In this document: positions 33,432-41,558 of the stretch, one piece after another
Layout: each line of letters begins with the position of its first letter
Numbering within the stretch: the stretch's first letter is position 1
From: Palsa-459 sp963841965
Lineage (GTDB): Bacteria > Actinomycetota > Acidimicrobiia > Acidimicrobiales > RAAP-2
NCBI GenBank assembly: GCA_963841965.1
Contig: CAWJES010000007.1
Location: 62,001-126,000 of the forward strand
Direction: 5' to 3'
Length of the DNA stretch: 64,000 nt
Notes under the pieces: generated by a model
Seen by the model: the letters and a program-made list of their open reading frames with translations, nothing else
The model's database searches: none
Told to the model about the DNA's origin: nothing
Position numbers and translations under genes: made by a program

Positions 33432-34631
33432 TCAGCTTGCGGACTTCTGGAGCAGCACTGCGTGGTTGGCGCCGCCGGTGCACTGGAGCAGCGTCTTGGT
33501 GGCGAGCGCCTGGATGTTCGCGGGGAGCGGCACGTAGCCCTGCTCGGCTGCGATGTTCTGGCCGCCGATCGCTCCGCCGGTGCCCGAGTGGCTCAGCCAG
33601 TCCAGGTACTTGACGAGGAGCGTGCCCTCGTTGTCGTTGATCTGGCTGACCTTCCAGATGATGGCCCAGGTGTACCCGACGATCGGGTAGGCGCCTGCGC
33701 CCGGCTCATTGACGATCGAGAACGCGGTCGAGCTGACGTTCGGGTCCGCAGCGGCCGCAGTCGCGATGGACTTGGTCGATGGGGCGACGTACTTGCCCGA
33801 CTTGTTCAGGATGTTGGCCGTGCCGCTCGCAAGCTTCCCGTTGAGGAGGATGTACGAGTACTCGACGTAGCCGATCGCGCCCGGCGTGCTGGCGATGTCG
33901 TTCGCGACGCCACCGTTCAGCTGCGGGTTGAGGCCGCCGGACGGGAGGACGAGCGGAGACTTCGACGGTGCGGTCGTCCAGACGCTCGGTGCCGCTGCGT
34001 TCAGGAAGTTCGTGAAGATGTAGGTCGTGCCCGACGAGTCACCACGGGCGACGACGACGATCTTCTTGTCCGGGAGCTTGACGCCCTTGTTGAGCGCCTC
34101 GATGGCCGAGTTGTTCCAGGTGGTGATCTTGCCCTCGTAGATGCTGGCGAGCACGGCTGCGGTGAGGTTGAGCTTCACCTTCGAGCTGAGGCCCGGGACG
34201 TTGTACGCGATCCCGACGCCGCCGAGGCCGATCGGCACCTGGAGGAACTGCGAGACGCTGTAGTTCGCGCCGGCGGGCTCCTTGGAGTTGATGTCGCTCT
34301 GCGCCATGGGAACGTCACTGCCGCCCCAGTCGACGAGCTTCTTCACGATGTCCGTCTCGCCTGTGCCCGAACCGACAGCCTGGTATGCGCTGATCGTTGC
34401 GTTCGAGTCGCGGGACTGGTACTCGGCCTGCGCGGCGTTCTGCAGCGGTGCGGCGAAGGACGAGCCGGCGCCTGCAATCGTGGCGGACTGCTTCAGCTGG
34501 GTGTCCCAGGTGAAGTACGGGTCGGGATTGCCAGCCTTCTTGGTGCTGGCAAGCGCTGGCAGCGATGCCAGCGAGAGCGCCGTTGCAGCCACCGCGGTGA
34601 CGGTGATCGCACGACGGAGGGAATTCTTCAT
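33432..34631 (-). CDS. pstS: Phosphate-binding protein PstS
   Basis: The 399-residue exported protein has a signal peptide (MKNSLRRAITVTAVAATALS). 'ATIAGAGSSFAAPLQNAAQAEY' and 'VGSGTGETDIVKKL' match the phosphate-contacting loops of PstS, and 'VVARGDSSGTTYIFTNFL' is the conserved third loop. The mature N-terminus shows no lipobox Cys after the signal peptide, so this may be a non-lipidated form. GGAGGT lies ten bases upstream of the ATG. The Pho-type repeats lie 111-154 bases upstream. Confidence 0.93.
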   Translation of the reverse strand: MKNSLRRAITVTAVAATALSLASLPALASTKKAGNPDPYFTWDTQLKQSATIAGAGSSFAAPLQNAAQAEYQSRDSNATISAYQAVGSGTGETDIVKKLVDWGGSDVPMAQSDINSKEPAGANYSVSQFLQVPIGLGGVGIAYNVPGLSSKVKLNLTAAVLASIYEGKITTWNNSAIEALNKGVKLPDKKIVVVARGDSSGTTYIFTNFLNAAAPSVWTTAPSKSPLVLPSGGLNPQLNGGVANDIASTPGAIGYVEYSYILLNGKLASGTANILNKSGKYVAPSTKSIATAAAADPNVSSTAFSIVNEPGAGAYPIVGYTWAIIWKVSQINDNEGTLLVKYLDWLSHSGTGGAIGGQNIAAEQGYVPLPANIQALATKTLLQCTGGANHAVLLQKSAS

Positions 34632-34741
34632 TTGATTCTGGACCTCCATGAGGTGTTCGAGGGTGGTTGGCTGTCGGTATCGGCAACCAGCGGGCGCTCA
34701 GCCCACTCTCTGGTGTCCGTTACCGGCATGAAAGTACGAGT

Positions 34742-34785
34742 GGGGGATGAACGAACACCCACTTCCGGATGAAATCGAGATGAAC
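34742..34785 (-). promoter_or_regulatory. Pho box: phased 11-nt direct repeats before pstS
   Basis: Read on the minus strand from 34785, GTTCATCTCGA and TTTCATCCGGA are two adjacent 11-nt units. After one degenerate 11-nt unit (AGTGGGTGTTC) a third match GTTCATCCCCC follows in the same phase. This matches the 11-nt direct-repeat arrangement of PhoP binding sites known in Streptomyces. It predicts phosphate-starvation control of pstSCAB. Confidence 0.75.
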
Positions 34786-34794
34786 TATGGGTGA

Positions 34795-37182
34795 TTATTC
34801 GGCGTGCTGGATTTGCCGGCTCGACTGTCCGGGCCGCCGGCGCCGCCAGGCGCGGAAACCGAGCATGCCCACGATGCCCAGGACCGCCACCCACGTGACC
34901 AGGACGCCGACCGTCTGCGCGGGCGTCGATCCGTAGTCCAGCTCGACGGACGTCGACGTCGGCACGACCGCGAGGAGGTTGGGACTGACCCGGTAGGGAC
35001 CGAGCGCGCCGGTCACATGCCACCGCGGGTAGTAGCTGGTCCGCACGACGACCGGCACGCCGGTGCGGCTGACGTGGAACGAGATGCTCGAGATCCCCTG
35101 TCGGACACCGGTCACCGCGGCGGGGGCGACGCGGACCAGCCTCGTCCGCGCGGGTGACGCCACCTTCGGCCACGAGGGCGGGCCGCTCGCTGCCAGCGCG
35201 ACGTCCCACTTCGAGGGCGTCAGCCACCAGCGAACGTTCGCGTTCTGCCAGGCGGTGCCGGTCGTGAGCGACGTGACGATATTCGGGAGCGAGGAGAGCC
35301 CGACGACGACGGGGGCGTCCTTGACCAGGAAGAGGTGCCAGGTCGTGGTCGTGCCGCCGTAGGTGAACGGCCCCGTCGTCGCGATCTGGGTCGCGAGCGG
35401 GCTGCGCAGCGCCTGGCGCACGACCGCGGGGCTGAACGCCAGGAAGTACCGGACGCCGAGGAGCTGGAGGTGCTCGAGCCCGAGCTCGACGTCCGGGCTG
35501 CCCGACGGCGGGTACGGCAGCCCGGCCATCGCGTCGGACGGAGCCACGGAGAGCTCGGACTGGTTCAGGAAGTGATAGGGCGTCGTTGCGCTGGACTCGA
35601 AGTAGAGCCCCTCCATCGAGCCGATGCAGTTGTTCGTCCAGAAGGGCAGCAGCATCAGCGCCTCGGGCGTGCCGAAGGTGGTCTCGAGCGCGGTGTTGTA
35701 CTCCCACATGGACTGGCCGCACCCGTGCGTGACGCCCGCCCTCGCCATCATCTGGACGACGGCGTGGTACTGGACCCAGTCCTTCTCGTCGGCGGTCCAG
35801 CCTTTGACGCCCTGGTACCCGGTGAAGTTGTACGCCGTCCAGTTCGGGACGGCGTTGGGGCCCGACGAGATGCCGATCGCCTTGAGCGCGCTCGCGGGGA
35901 TCGCGGACGTCATCGGGGGCAGGACGATCAGCACCGCCACGAGCGCTGCTGCGACGGCGCCGCTGAGCGCCGCGACAGGTCCCGGAGGTCGAGTCGGGCG
36001 CGAGGCCACCGTACGCCTGGACAGGTGGACCGAGGCGATCCACCTCGTCTCGGTCCGCCGGCCCCACCACTGCGCCGCGGTGACCACGGCAACGCCGAAG
36101 AGCCATCCGGACGCGAGCCACGCCCCGAGGAACCAGAACGGGAGGATGCGCTCGTTCCACAGGGACCACTGCGGATCGAAGCGGAAGGCGAGGCCTGCGA
36201 GGACGGTGAGGGTCGTCAGCCAGATGCCGAACCTGGAGCGCTTCAGCCACGCGACGACCAGCGCGGCGATCGCGACCTTGAGCATCACGAGGTCGGCGTG
36301 GGGATAGAGCCACGGGAGGTAGACCTTGTCGTTCACGTAGCCGAGGTTGAGCGCGTAGGGCTGCCCGGCGATCCACGGGAGCAGCCACCACGCGGAGAGC
36401 GCGAGGGAGAGCAGGCTCGCGCGGGCGACGAATGAGATGACGGTCCTGCGCGGCTGCGGCTGGCCGAGCAGGGGTCCGTCGTCGATGCCAAGTCCCCGCG
36501 GGAGCAGCTCGAGGAGGGTCAGGACCCCGATCCCCGCCACTGCCCACAGCCACGGGAGCAGGTGCGCCATCAGGGTCGCCGACAGCGCCACGGCCGAGAT
36601 GATGACGCCCCGCCCGGTGCGCATCCCCCGCGCGAAGAGGCCGATCGCGAGCAGGGCCAGGGCGAGCGAGAGGCTGAAGGCGTACTCCCCCGCCATGGTC
36701 GAGTACAGGTTCCCGCCGTCGATCGTGAACGACGGCTCGAAGAGGAACGGGAGCGTGGCGGCCGCGAGGCAGGCGGGCAGCGGCGCGCGCAGCCGGAACA
36801 GGCGCCCGAGGCCGTAGGCGCAGACCGGGAGCAGGAGCGATCCGAGGACGGTGGTGAGCTTGAAGGCCACCGTGAAGGGGATCACATACGACGCGAGCGC
36901 GGCGAGGAGGTCGGAGAGGACGAAATAGAAGGTGTAGACGGGGAAGCCGTCGAACCACCCGGGATACCAGCCGGTGAGCTGGCCGTGCGGCAGGAGATCC
37001 GCGCGCAGGAACCATGCCGTGGCGACGTGCGACCCGGTGTCACCCCCGGTGTCCAGCGTGTTCGCGAAGAGCAGGCTCGGGTGCAGCGCCCAGATGGTGA
37101 CGGCGAGCACCGCGGCGATTGCGAACCACGCGCCGAGGGTGGCGCGGCTGATCCGCCGGATCCGTTGCGGGATGCTGCTCAC
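34795..37182 (-). CDS. Large polytopic membrane protein (PTPS-related/GT-C-like)
   Basis: The 795-residue protein has about 11-13 hydrophobic segments. The opening 'LLFANTLDTGGDTGSHVATAWF' with 'GWYPGWFDGFPVYTFYF' and 'ADLLPHGQLTGWYPGWFDGF' match the membrane family PF10131 ('6-pyruvoyl-tetrahydropterin synthase-related', a misleading name), whose fold resembles GT-C glycosyltransferases. The large extracytoplasmic part carries beta-rich C-terminal repeats ending at a last hydrophobic segment. Its likely role is lipid-linked sugar transfer at the membrane, which is inference. The GTG start overlaps the CPBP stop by four bases. Confidence 0.65.
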   Translation of the reverse strand: MSSIPQRIRRISRATLGAWFAIAAVLAVTIWALHPSLLFANTLDTGGDTGSHVATAWFLRADLLPHGQLTGWYPGWFDGFPVYTFYFVLSDLLAALASYVIPFTVAFKLTTVLGSLLLPVCAYGLGRLFRLRAPLPACLAAATLPFLFEPSFTIDGGNLYSTMAGEYAFSLSLALALLAIGLFARGMRTGRGVIISAVALSATLMAHLLPWLWAVAGIGVLTLLELLPRGLGIDDGPLLGQPQPRRTVISFVARASLLSLALSAWWLLPWIAGQPYALNLGYVNDKVYLPWLYPHADLVMLKVAIAALVVAWLKRSRFGIWLTTLTVLAGLAFRFDPQWSLWNERILPFWFLGAWLASGWLFGVAVVTAAQWWGRRTETRWIASVHLSRRTVASRPTRPPGPVAALSGAVAAALVAVLIVLPPMTSAIPASALKAIGISSGPNAVPNWTAYNFTGYQGVKGWTADEKDWVQYHAVVQMMARAGVTHGCGQSMWEYNTALETTFGTPEALMLLPFWTNNCIGSMEGLYFESSATTPYHFLNQSELSVAPSDAMAGLPYPPSGSPDVELGLEHLQLLGVRYFLAFSPAVVRQALRSPLATQIATTGPFTYGGTTTTWHLFLVKDAPVVVGLSSLPNIVTSLTTGTAWQNANVRWWLTPSKWDVALAASGPPSWPKVASPARTRLVRVAPAAVTGVRQGISSISFHVSRTGVPVVVRTSYYPRWHVTGALGPYRVSPNLLAVVPTSTSVELDYGSTPAQTVGVLVTWVAVLGIVGMLGFRAWRRRRPGQSSRQIQHAE

Positions 37183-37943
37183 CTCGACACCGCGTACGCG
37201 ATGACCGTGAGCATGTTGAACGACGCGTGCGTCACGATCGCCGGACCGAGCCGGCCGTTGCGCACCGTGACGAGCGCGAGGACCATGCCCACGAACGCGA
37301 GTCCCGGGAGCTGCACCCACCCGTCGTTGCCGAGGTGGGCGAGCCCGAACAGCAGCCCGTCCATGACGACGGCGATCGCGACGCCGACCCAGGGCACCTC
37401 GGTCCGCGTCAGGGCGAGGAACGCCCGCAGCACCACGCCGCGGAAGTAGAGCTCCTCGAACACGGGAGCGACGAGCACGACCATGATCCCCGGGATGACG
37501 AGCAGCCAGCCCGACCCCGCGCCCAGCAGGTGCTGGACCGGCTGGTTGAAGTTCTTCGGGTGGAACACCGCGTAGACGGCCGAGAGCACCAGCTGCAGGC
37601 CAAGTCCCAGGGCGACGTACCACCCGTCGCGGAGCCGGATCGAGAACCCGACATGCCGGCCGTGGCGCGAGACCGCGTAAGCCGCGCCCCCGAAGCCGAT
37701 CCACAGACCCACCAGCTCGACGGCGACGAACCAGACAGGTGGAGCAGACGACTTCGCGAGTGCAGTGAGGCCGCCGGGGGTGTGCGCGATCCCGACGCCG
37801 ATCGCGCCAAGGATGTACGCGGCGATCTCCCCCGCAAGGAAGCCCAGCACTGCGACGCCGAGCCATGTCCACGCCTGGGAGCGGTCCTGCGGACCGAGAT
37901 CCCCGGTGCTCTCGACGGGCACGGGCGGGACCTGCACGGGCAT
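37179..37943 (-). CDS. CPBP-family intramembrane metalloprotease
   Basis: The 254-residue protein has seven to eight hydrophobic segments with the CPBP/CAAX motifs 'APVFEELYFRGVVLRAFLA' (EExxxR), 'GLLFGLAHLG' and 'GPAIVTHASFNM'. The Glu-Glu and His residues fit the metal site of the abortive infection/CAAX protease group. The ATG at 37943 is eight bases downstream of TAGCGT, consistent with a near-leaderless promoter. It shares a divergent control region with ftsH and overlaps the downstream membrane-protein gene by four bases. Confidence 0.82.
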   Translation of the reverse strand: MPVQVPPVPVESTGDLGPQDRSQAWTWLGVAVLGFLAGEIAAYILGAIGVGIAHTPGGLTALAKSSAPPVWFVAVELVGLWIGFGGAAYAVSRHGRHVGFSIRLRDGWYVALGLGLQLVLSAVYAVFHPKNFNQPVQHLLGAGSGWLLVIPGIMVVLVAPVFEELYFRGVVLRAFLALTRTEVPWVGVAIAVVMDGLLFGLAHLGNDGWVQLPGLAFVGMVLALVTVRNGRLGPAIVTHASFNMLTVIAYAVSR

Positions 37944-37951
37944 GGTCGCCC

Positions 37952-38003
37952 ACGCTACCTGTGGGCCAGCGGCGTCCACGGTGCAACCGGCCGGCCGTAG
38001 CAT
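37952..38003. promoter_or_regulatory. Divergent promoters for CPBP and ftsH genes
   Basis: TAGCGT on the minus strand (37952-37957) is eight bases from the CPBP ATG. TAGCAT on the plus strand (37998-38003) is six bases from the ftsH ATG at 38010. Both genes therefore look leaderless, with the -10 boxes 40 bases apart. Confidence 0.5.
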
Positions 38004-38009
38004 GGGGGG

Positions 38010-40031
38010 ATGCCTGCTCCCAAGGACGGTCCGCGCGCACCCAGCGACCCGAACGCCCAGCGTCCGACCACGCCCGACCCCCGTCGCCGCTGGCTCATGA
38101 TCGGGCTCATCGTCGCAGTCCTCGCGATCATCGTCGTCTCGAGCTTCTTCCCGAAGAGCACCGCGACGTCGCTCAGCTACTCCAAGTTCCTGAGCGAGGC
38201 GAAGGCGGGCCAGGTGAAGACGGTCACCGCCAACAACTCGACCGGGGTCATCTCGGGCACGCTCGTGGACGGCAAGTCGTACACCACCAACGGGCCGCTG
38301 CCCGTGGACCAGACCGACATGCGGGCCCTCCAGAAGGAGGGCTACGACGTCCAGTACTCGAACCAGACGTCGAGCCTGCTCGCGACGCTTCTCCCCTACA
38401 TCTTCTTCCTCGGCCTGATCATCCTCATGGTGGTGCTCATCGGGCGCCAGACCAGGTCCCAGATGACCGGGATCATGTCGATCGGCCGCTCCAAGGCGAA
38501 GCTCTTCAGCGAGGATCGGCCCACGACCACGTTCGCCGACGTCGCCGGGTACATCGGGGTCAAGCAGGAGATCTCCGAGGTGGTCGACTTCCTGAAGTCC
38601 CCGGGCCGGTTCCGGGACATCGGCGCGAAGATCCCCAAGGGCGTGCTGCTGGTCGGGCCTCCGGGGACCGGCAAGACCCTTCTCGCGCGGGCCGTGGCCG
38701 GCGAGGCGGGGGTGCCCTTCCTGTCAGTGAGCGGCTCGGATTTCATGGAGATGTTCGTCGGCGTCGGTGCGAGCCGTGTGCGGGACCTCTTCCAGACCGC
38801 CCGCAAGCAGGCCCCGGCGATCATCTTCGTCGACGAGATCGACTCGATCGGCCGTAAGCGCGGTGCGGGACTGGGCGGCGGCCACGACGAGCGCGAGCAG
38901 ACCCTCAACCAGATGCTCTCCGAGATGGACGGCTTCGACACGTCCGAGGGCGTGGTGATGATCGGTGCGACCAACCGGCCCGACGTCCTTGACTCCGCCC
39001 TGCTGCGTCCGGGGAGGTTCGACCGCCAGATCGTGGTGCCCCTCCCCGACCTCGACGAGCGGCTCCCCATCCTCGAGGTCCACAGTCGCAACAAGCGCAT
39101 GGGAGGCGACGTCGATCTGGCCACCGTCGCGCGCGGCACGCCGGGGATGAGCGGGGCGGACCTGGCGAACCTGGTCAACGAGGCGGCCCTGCACGCCGTG
39201 CGCCGCGGCGCGAAGGAAGTCTCGATGGAGGACTTCGAGAACGCCCGGGACCGCGTGCTCATGGGCCAGCAGCGCGACTCGGTCGTGCTCGGCGAGCTCG
39301 AGCGCGAGCGCGTCGCCTTCCACGAGGGCGGCCACGCGCTGCTCGCCTACGTCCTGCACGAGGCGGACCCGCTCCACAAGATCACGATCATCCCGAGAGG
39401 CATGGCGCTCGGCGTCACGATGCAGCTGCCCGCCGAGGATCGCCACATCTACTCCCGCCAGAAGCTGGAGGACGACCTGTGCGTCCGAATGGGGGGCCGG
39501 GTCGCCGAGCTCCTCGTCTACGGAGACCTCTCGACCGGCGCGGCGGACGACCTCGTGCGCAACACGGAGCTGGCCCGGCGGATGGTGCGCGAGTGGGGTA
39601 TGAGCAAGGAGATCGGACCGATGGCCTGGGGCTCGCAGGGTCAGGTCTTCCTGGGCGAGGACCTGATTCACACGCGGGACTACTCCGACGAGACCTCCAA
39701 GGTGATCGACGACGAGGTTGAGCGCATCCTGCGCGAGCAGGAGTCGCGCGCGATCGACCTCCTCACGATGCACCGTCGGGGCCTCGACGCGATCGCCCAC
39801 AACCTGCTCGAGCAGGAGACGATCGACGGAGCGACGGTCGCCCGGCTCGTCGACGAGGCGTTCGGGAGGCCCGTCTACGCCGACGGGCGCAAGGTCGGCT
39901 CGACGCTCCACGCGGCACCCCCGATCGAGGCAGATGATGAGGAGCACGACGCCGACCACGACAATGGTGCGGCGGGCAGCGCCGTCGCGGCGGGCGGCGG
40001 GTGGGCGCCGCCGAGCATGCCGTCTGCCTGA
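38010..40031 (+). CDS. ftsH: ATP-dependent zinc metalloprotease FtsH
   Basis: The 673-residue protein has transmembrane segments near 30-46 and 128-145, a periplasmic loop, then an AAA+ domain with Walker A 'GPPGTGKT' (216-223), Walker B 'IIFVDEIDSIGRKRG' and the arginine-finger region 'RPGRFDR'. The zinc-binding HEGGH is at 438-442 in 'AFHEGGHALLAYVLHE'. It degrades membrane and some soluble proteins. Length and order are normal apart from an acidic, His- and Ala-rich C-terminal tail. The ATG follows TAGCAT by six bases, with no ribosome site, so it is probably leaderless. Confidence 0.95.
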   Translation: MPAPKDGPRAPSDPNAQRPTTPDPRRRWLMIGLIVAVLAIIVVSSFFPKSTATSLSYSKFLSEAKAGQVKTVTANNSTGVISGTLVDGKSYTTNGPLPVDQTDMRALQKEGYDVQYSNQTSSLLATLLPYIFFLGLIILMVVLIGRQTRSQMTGIMSIGRSKAKLFSEDRPTTTFADVAGYIGVKQEISEVVDFLKSPGRFRDIGAKIPKGVLLVGPPGTGKTLLARAVAGEAGVPFLSVSGSDFMEMFVGVGASRVRDLFQTARKQAPAIIFVDEIDSIGRKRGAGLGGGHDEREQTLNQMLSEMDGFDTSEGVVMIGATNRPDVLDSALLRPGRFDRQIVVPLPDLDERLPILEVHSRNKRMGGDVDLATVARGTPGMSGADLANLVNEAALHAVRRGAKEVSMEDFENARDRVLMGQQRDSVVLGELERERVAFHEGGHALLAYVLHEADPLHKITIIPRGMALGVTMQLPAEDRHIYSRQKLEDDLCVRMGGRVAELLVYGDLSTGAADDLVRNTELARRMVREWGMSKEIGPMAWGSQGQVFLGEDLIHTRDYSDETSKVIDDEVERILREQESRAIDLLTMHRRGLDAIAHNLLEQETIDGATVARLVDEAFGRPVYADGRKVGSTLHAAPPIEADDEEHDADHDNGAAGSAVAAGGGWAPPSMPSA

Positions 40032-40082
40032 CGTGCATCGCCGGCTCGGCCCGCTGCCGTGGCCCGCTGACTCAGCCGGCCC

Positions 40083-40109
40083 GCTTCAGCTGACCGGCTT
40101 CAGCTGACC
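40083..40109 (+). repeat. Two 13-bp direct repeats between ftsH and the DUF5719 gene
   Basis: GCTTCAGCTGACC occurs twice in tandem with one base between copies. It lies in the 96-base gap between convergent genes. It could be part of a terminator or a chance slippage product; no strong hairpin was seen. Confidence 0.5.
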
Positions 40110-40127
40110 CCGCCACCGCGGTCCGCC

Positions 40128-41558
40128 CTACCGGAGCGGGACGGCGACGAGGATGTCGGACCCGATGAGCGCGCCAGCCACCTGGCCCGAGGCGCTCATC
40201 GGCTGATCCGAGCCGAGCAGCACCACATCGCCCACGACGCCCCGCAGGGCACCGGGACCGAGTCGGATCGAACCGCGCGGACCGAGCGTGTACGTGGCGC
40301 CGACCTGGACCTCCCCGTGCGGGGTGACGGTGCGCACCGTCAGGTGCATCGTCGCGTCCGAGAGGTTCATGACCCCCACCACGGTGAAGCCCGAGAGCAG
40401 CGGGTTCACGAGTGCGAGGTTCGTCGATGACGTGGGCGCCGGATCGTCGATCGGGGCGTTCTGACCCTCGGTCCCGGCCGTCGTGACCCGCTGGACGATG
40501 ACGACGCCGCCCGGGGCCGCCGAGACCCACGTCTGCATCGGTACCCCGTACGGCACCCTCGTCGACGGCGAGGTCGTGAGCGCCGCCGTCGAGCGACCAC
40601 CGAGGGTGAAGGTGAACGGGGCGAGGAACCCCGAGGGCGATCGCACCGAGGGCACTCGGACCGCGACGCTGACCCGGGTCGCGCCGAAGCCCGGATTCGA
40701 CACCAGCAGCTGGTTGGTCCATCCCTTGAGGCTGTGGCCGATCGGCAGGTAGAGGGAGCGCGCAAGGGTGGCGTTCCCCGGCACGAGCGACGTGGACGCG
40801 CCGCCGGTCGTCGATCGTCCGACGCCGTAGACCACGACGTCGCCCTGGGAGGCCGTCACGATGGTCGTGATGGGCGAATCGTCGGGCTCGACGCGGTGCA
40901 CGTTGAGCGCCGCGAGCTGGTGCGGACCGAGGACGATGCCCTGGTACACCTGCGGGACGAGGGTGCCTGCGGGCGTCTCGAAGGTGACCGACACGACCGC
41001 GGTCGACGCATACGGGTTGAAGATCGAGAGGATGAAGCTCTGGCCCTTGTGCGTCGATCCGCCGGTGAGCCACCACGACGGCGCGGCCCGCGTCAGGCAC
41101 GGGGCGACCGCGGTTCCGTTGGTGCCCCGTACCGCCTCGGTCGCCGCCACGCCGCCGTCGCGCGCGACGAGCGAGACCGCCTCGACGCTGCCGCCGACCA
41201 TCGTCGCGGGGTTGAGGAGGCGCACGAGCCCCGGATGCACGGCGAGCAGCTTGTGCGCGACCTGGCCGATCTCGTTGGTCGTCGTCACCTCGACGTCCCG
41301 AGCGGTCGAGGCGATGTCGGCGATTGCAACATCGCTCGCGACCTTGCCTCGCACGTTCTCGAGTCCGCCGCAGTACAGGGCGGTCGACTCGCCGCCCACG
41401 CCCACCTGCGCCACGGATGTTGCCTGCGGGGTGGGATTTGACGGCTGCGTGGATGCAGAGACGACCCCCATCAGGACCAGTGCCGCTGCCACGACGAGCA
41501 GGACGATCGGTCGCGCCGGCGTGCCGCTGATCCTCGAGTGCCGGGGGCCCGTGGTCAC
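40128..41558 (-). CDS. DUF5719-family cell-envelope protein
   Basis: The 476-residue protein has an N-terminal hydrophobic anchor ('PIVLLVVAAALVLMGVVSAS') and a large beta-rich extracytoplasmic part, with 'LYCGGLEN' near its start and 'NPGFGATRVSVAVRVPS' and 'GGRSTAALTTSPST' later. This agrees with DUF5719 proteins that accompany a GT2-membrane protein in actinobacteria. The role is unknown. It starts at a GTG overlapping the upstream stop by four bases, so it is coupled to the glycosyltransferase gene. Confidence 0.7.
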   Translation of the reverse strand: MTTGPRHSRISGTPARPIVLLVVAAALVLMGVVSASTQPSNPTPQATSVAQVGVGGESTALYCGGLENVRGKVASDVAIADIASTARDVEVTTTNEIGQVAHKLLAVHPGLVRLLNPATMVGGSVEAVSLVARDGGVAATEAVRGTNGTAVAPCLTRAAPSWWLTGGSTHKGQSFILSIFNPYASTAVVSVTFETPAGTLVPQVYQGIVLGPHQLAALNVHRVEPDDSPITTIVTASQGDVVVYGVGRSTTGGASTSLVPGNATLARSLYLPIGHSLKGWTNQLLVSNPGFGATRVSVAVRVPSVRSPSGFLAPFTFTLGGRSTAALTTSPSTRVPYGVPMQTWVSAAPGGVVIVQRVTTAGTEGQNAPIDDPAPTSSTNLALVNPLLSGFTVVGVMNLSDATMHLTVRTVTPHGEVQVGATYTLGPRGSIRLGPGALRGVVGDVVLLGSDQPMSASGQVAGALIGSDILVAVPLR

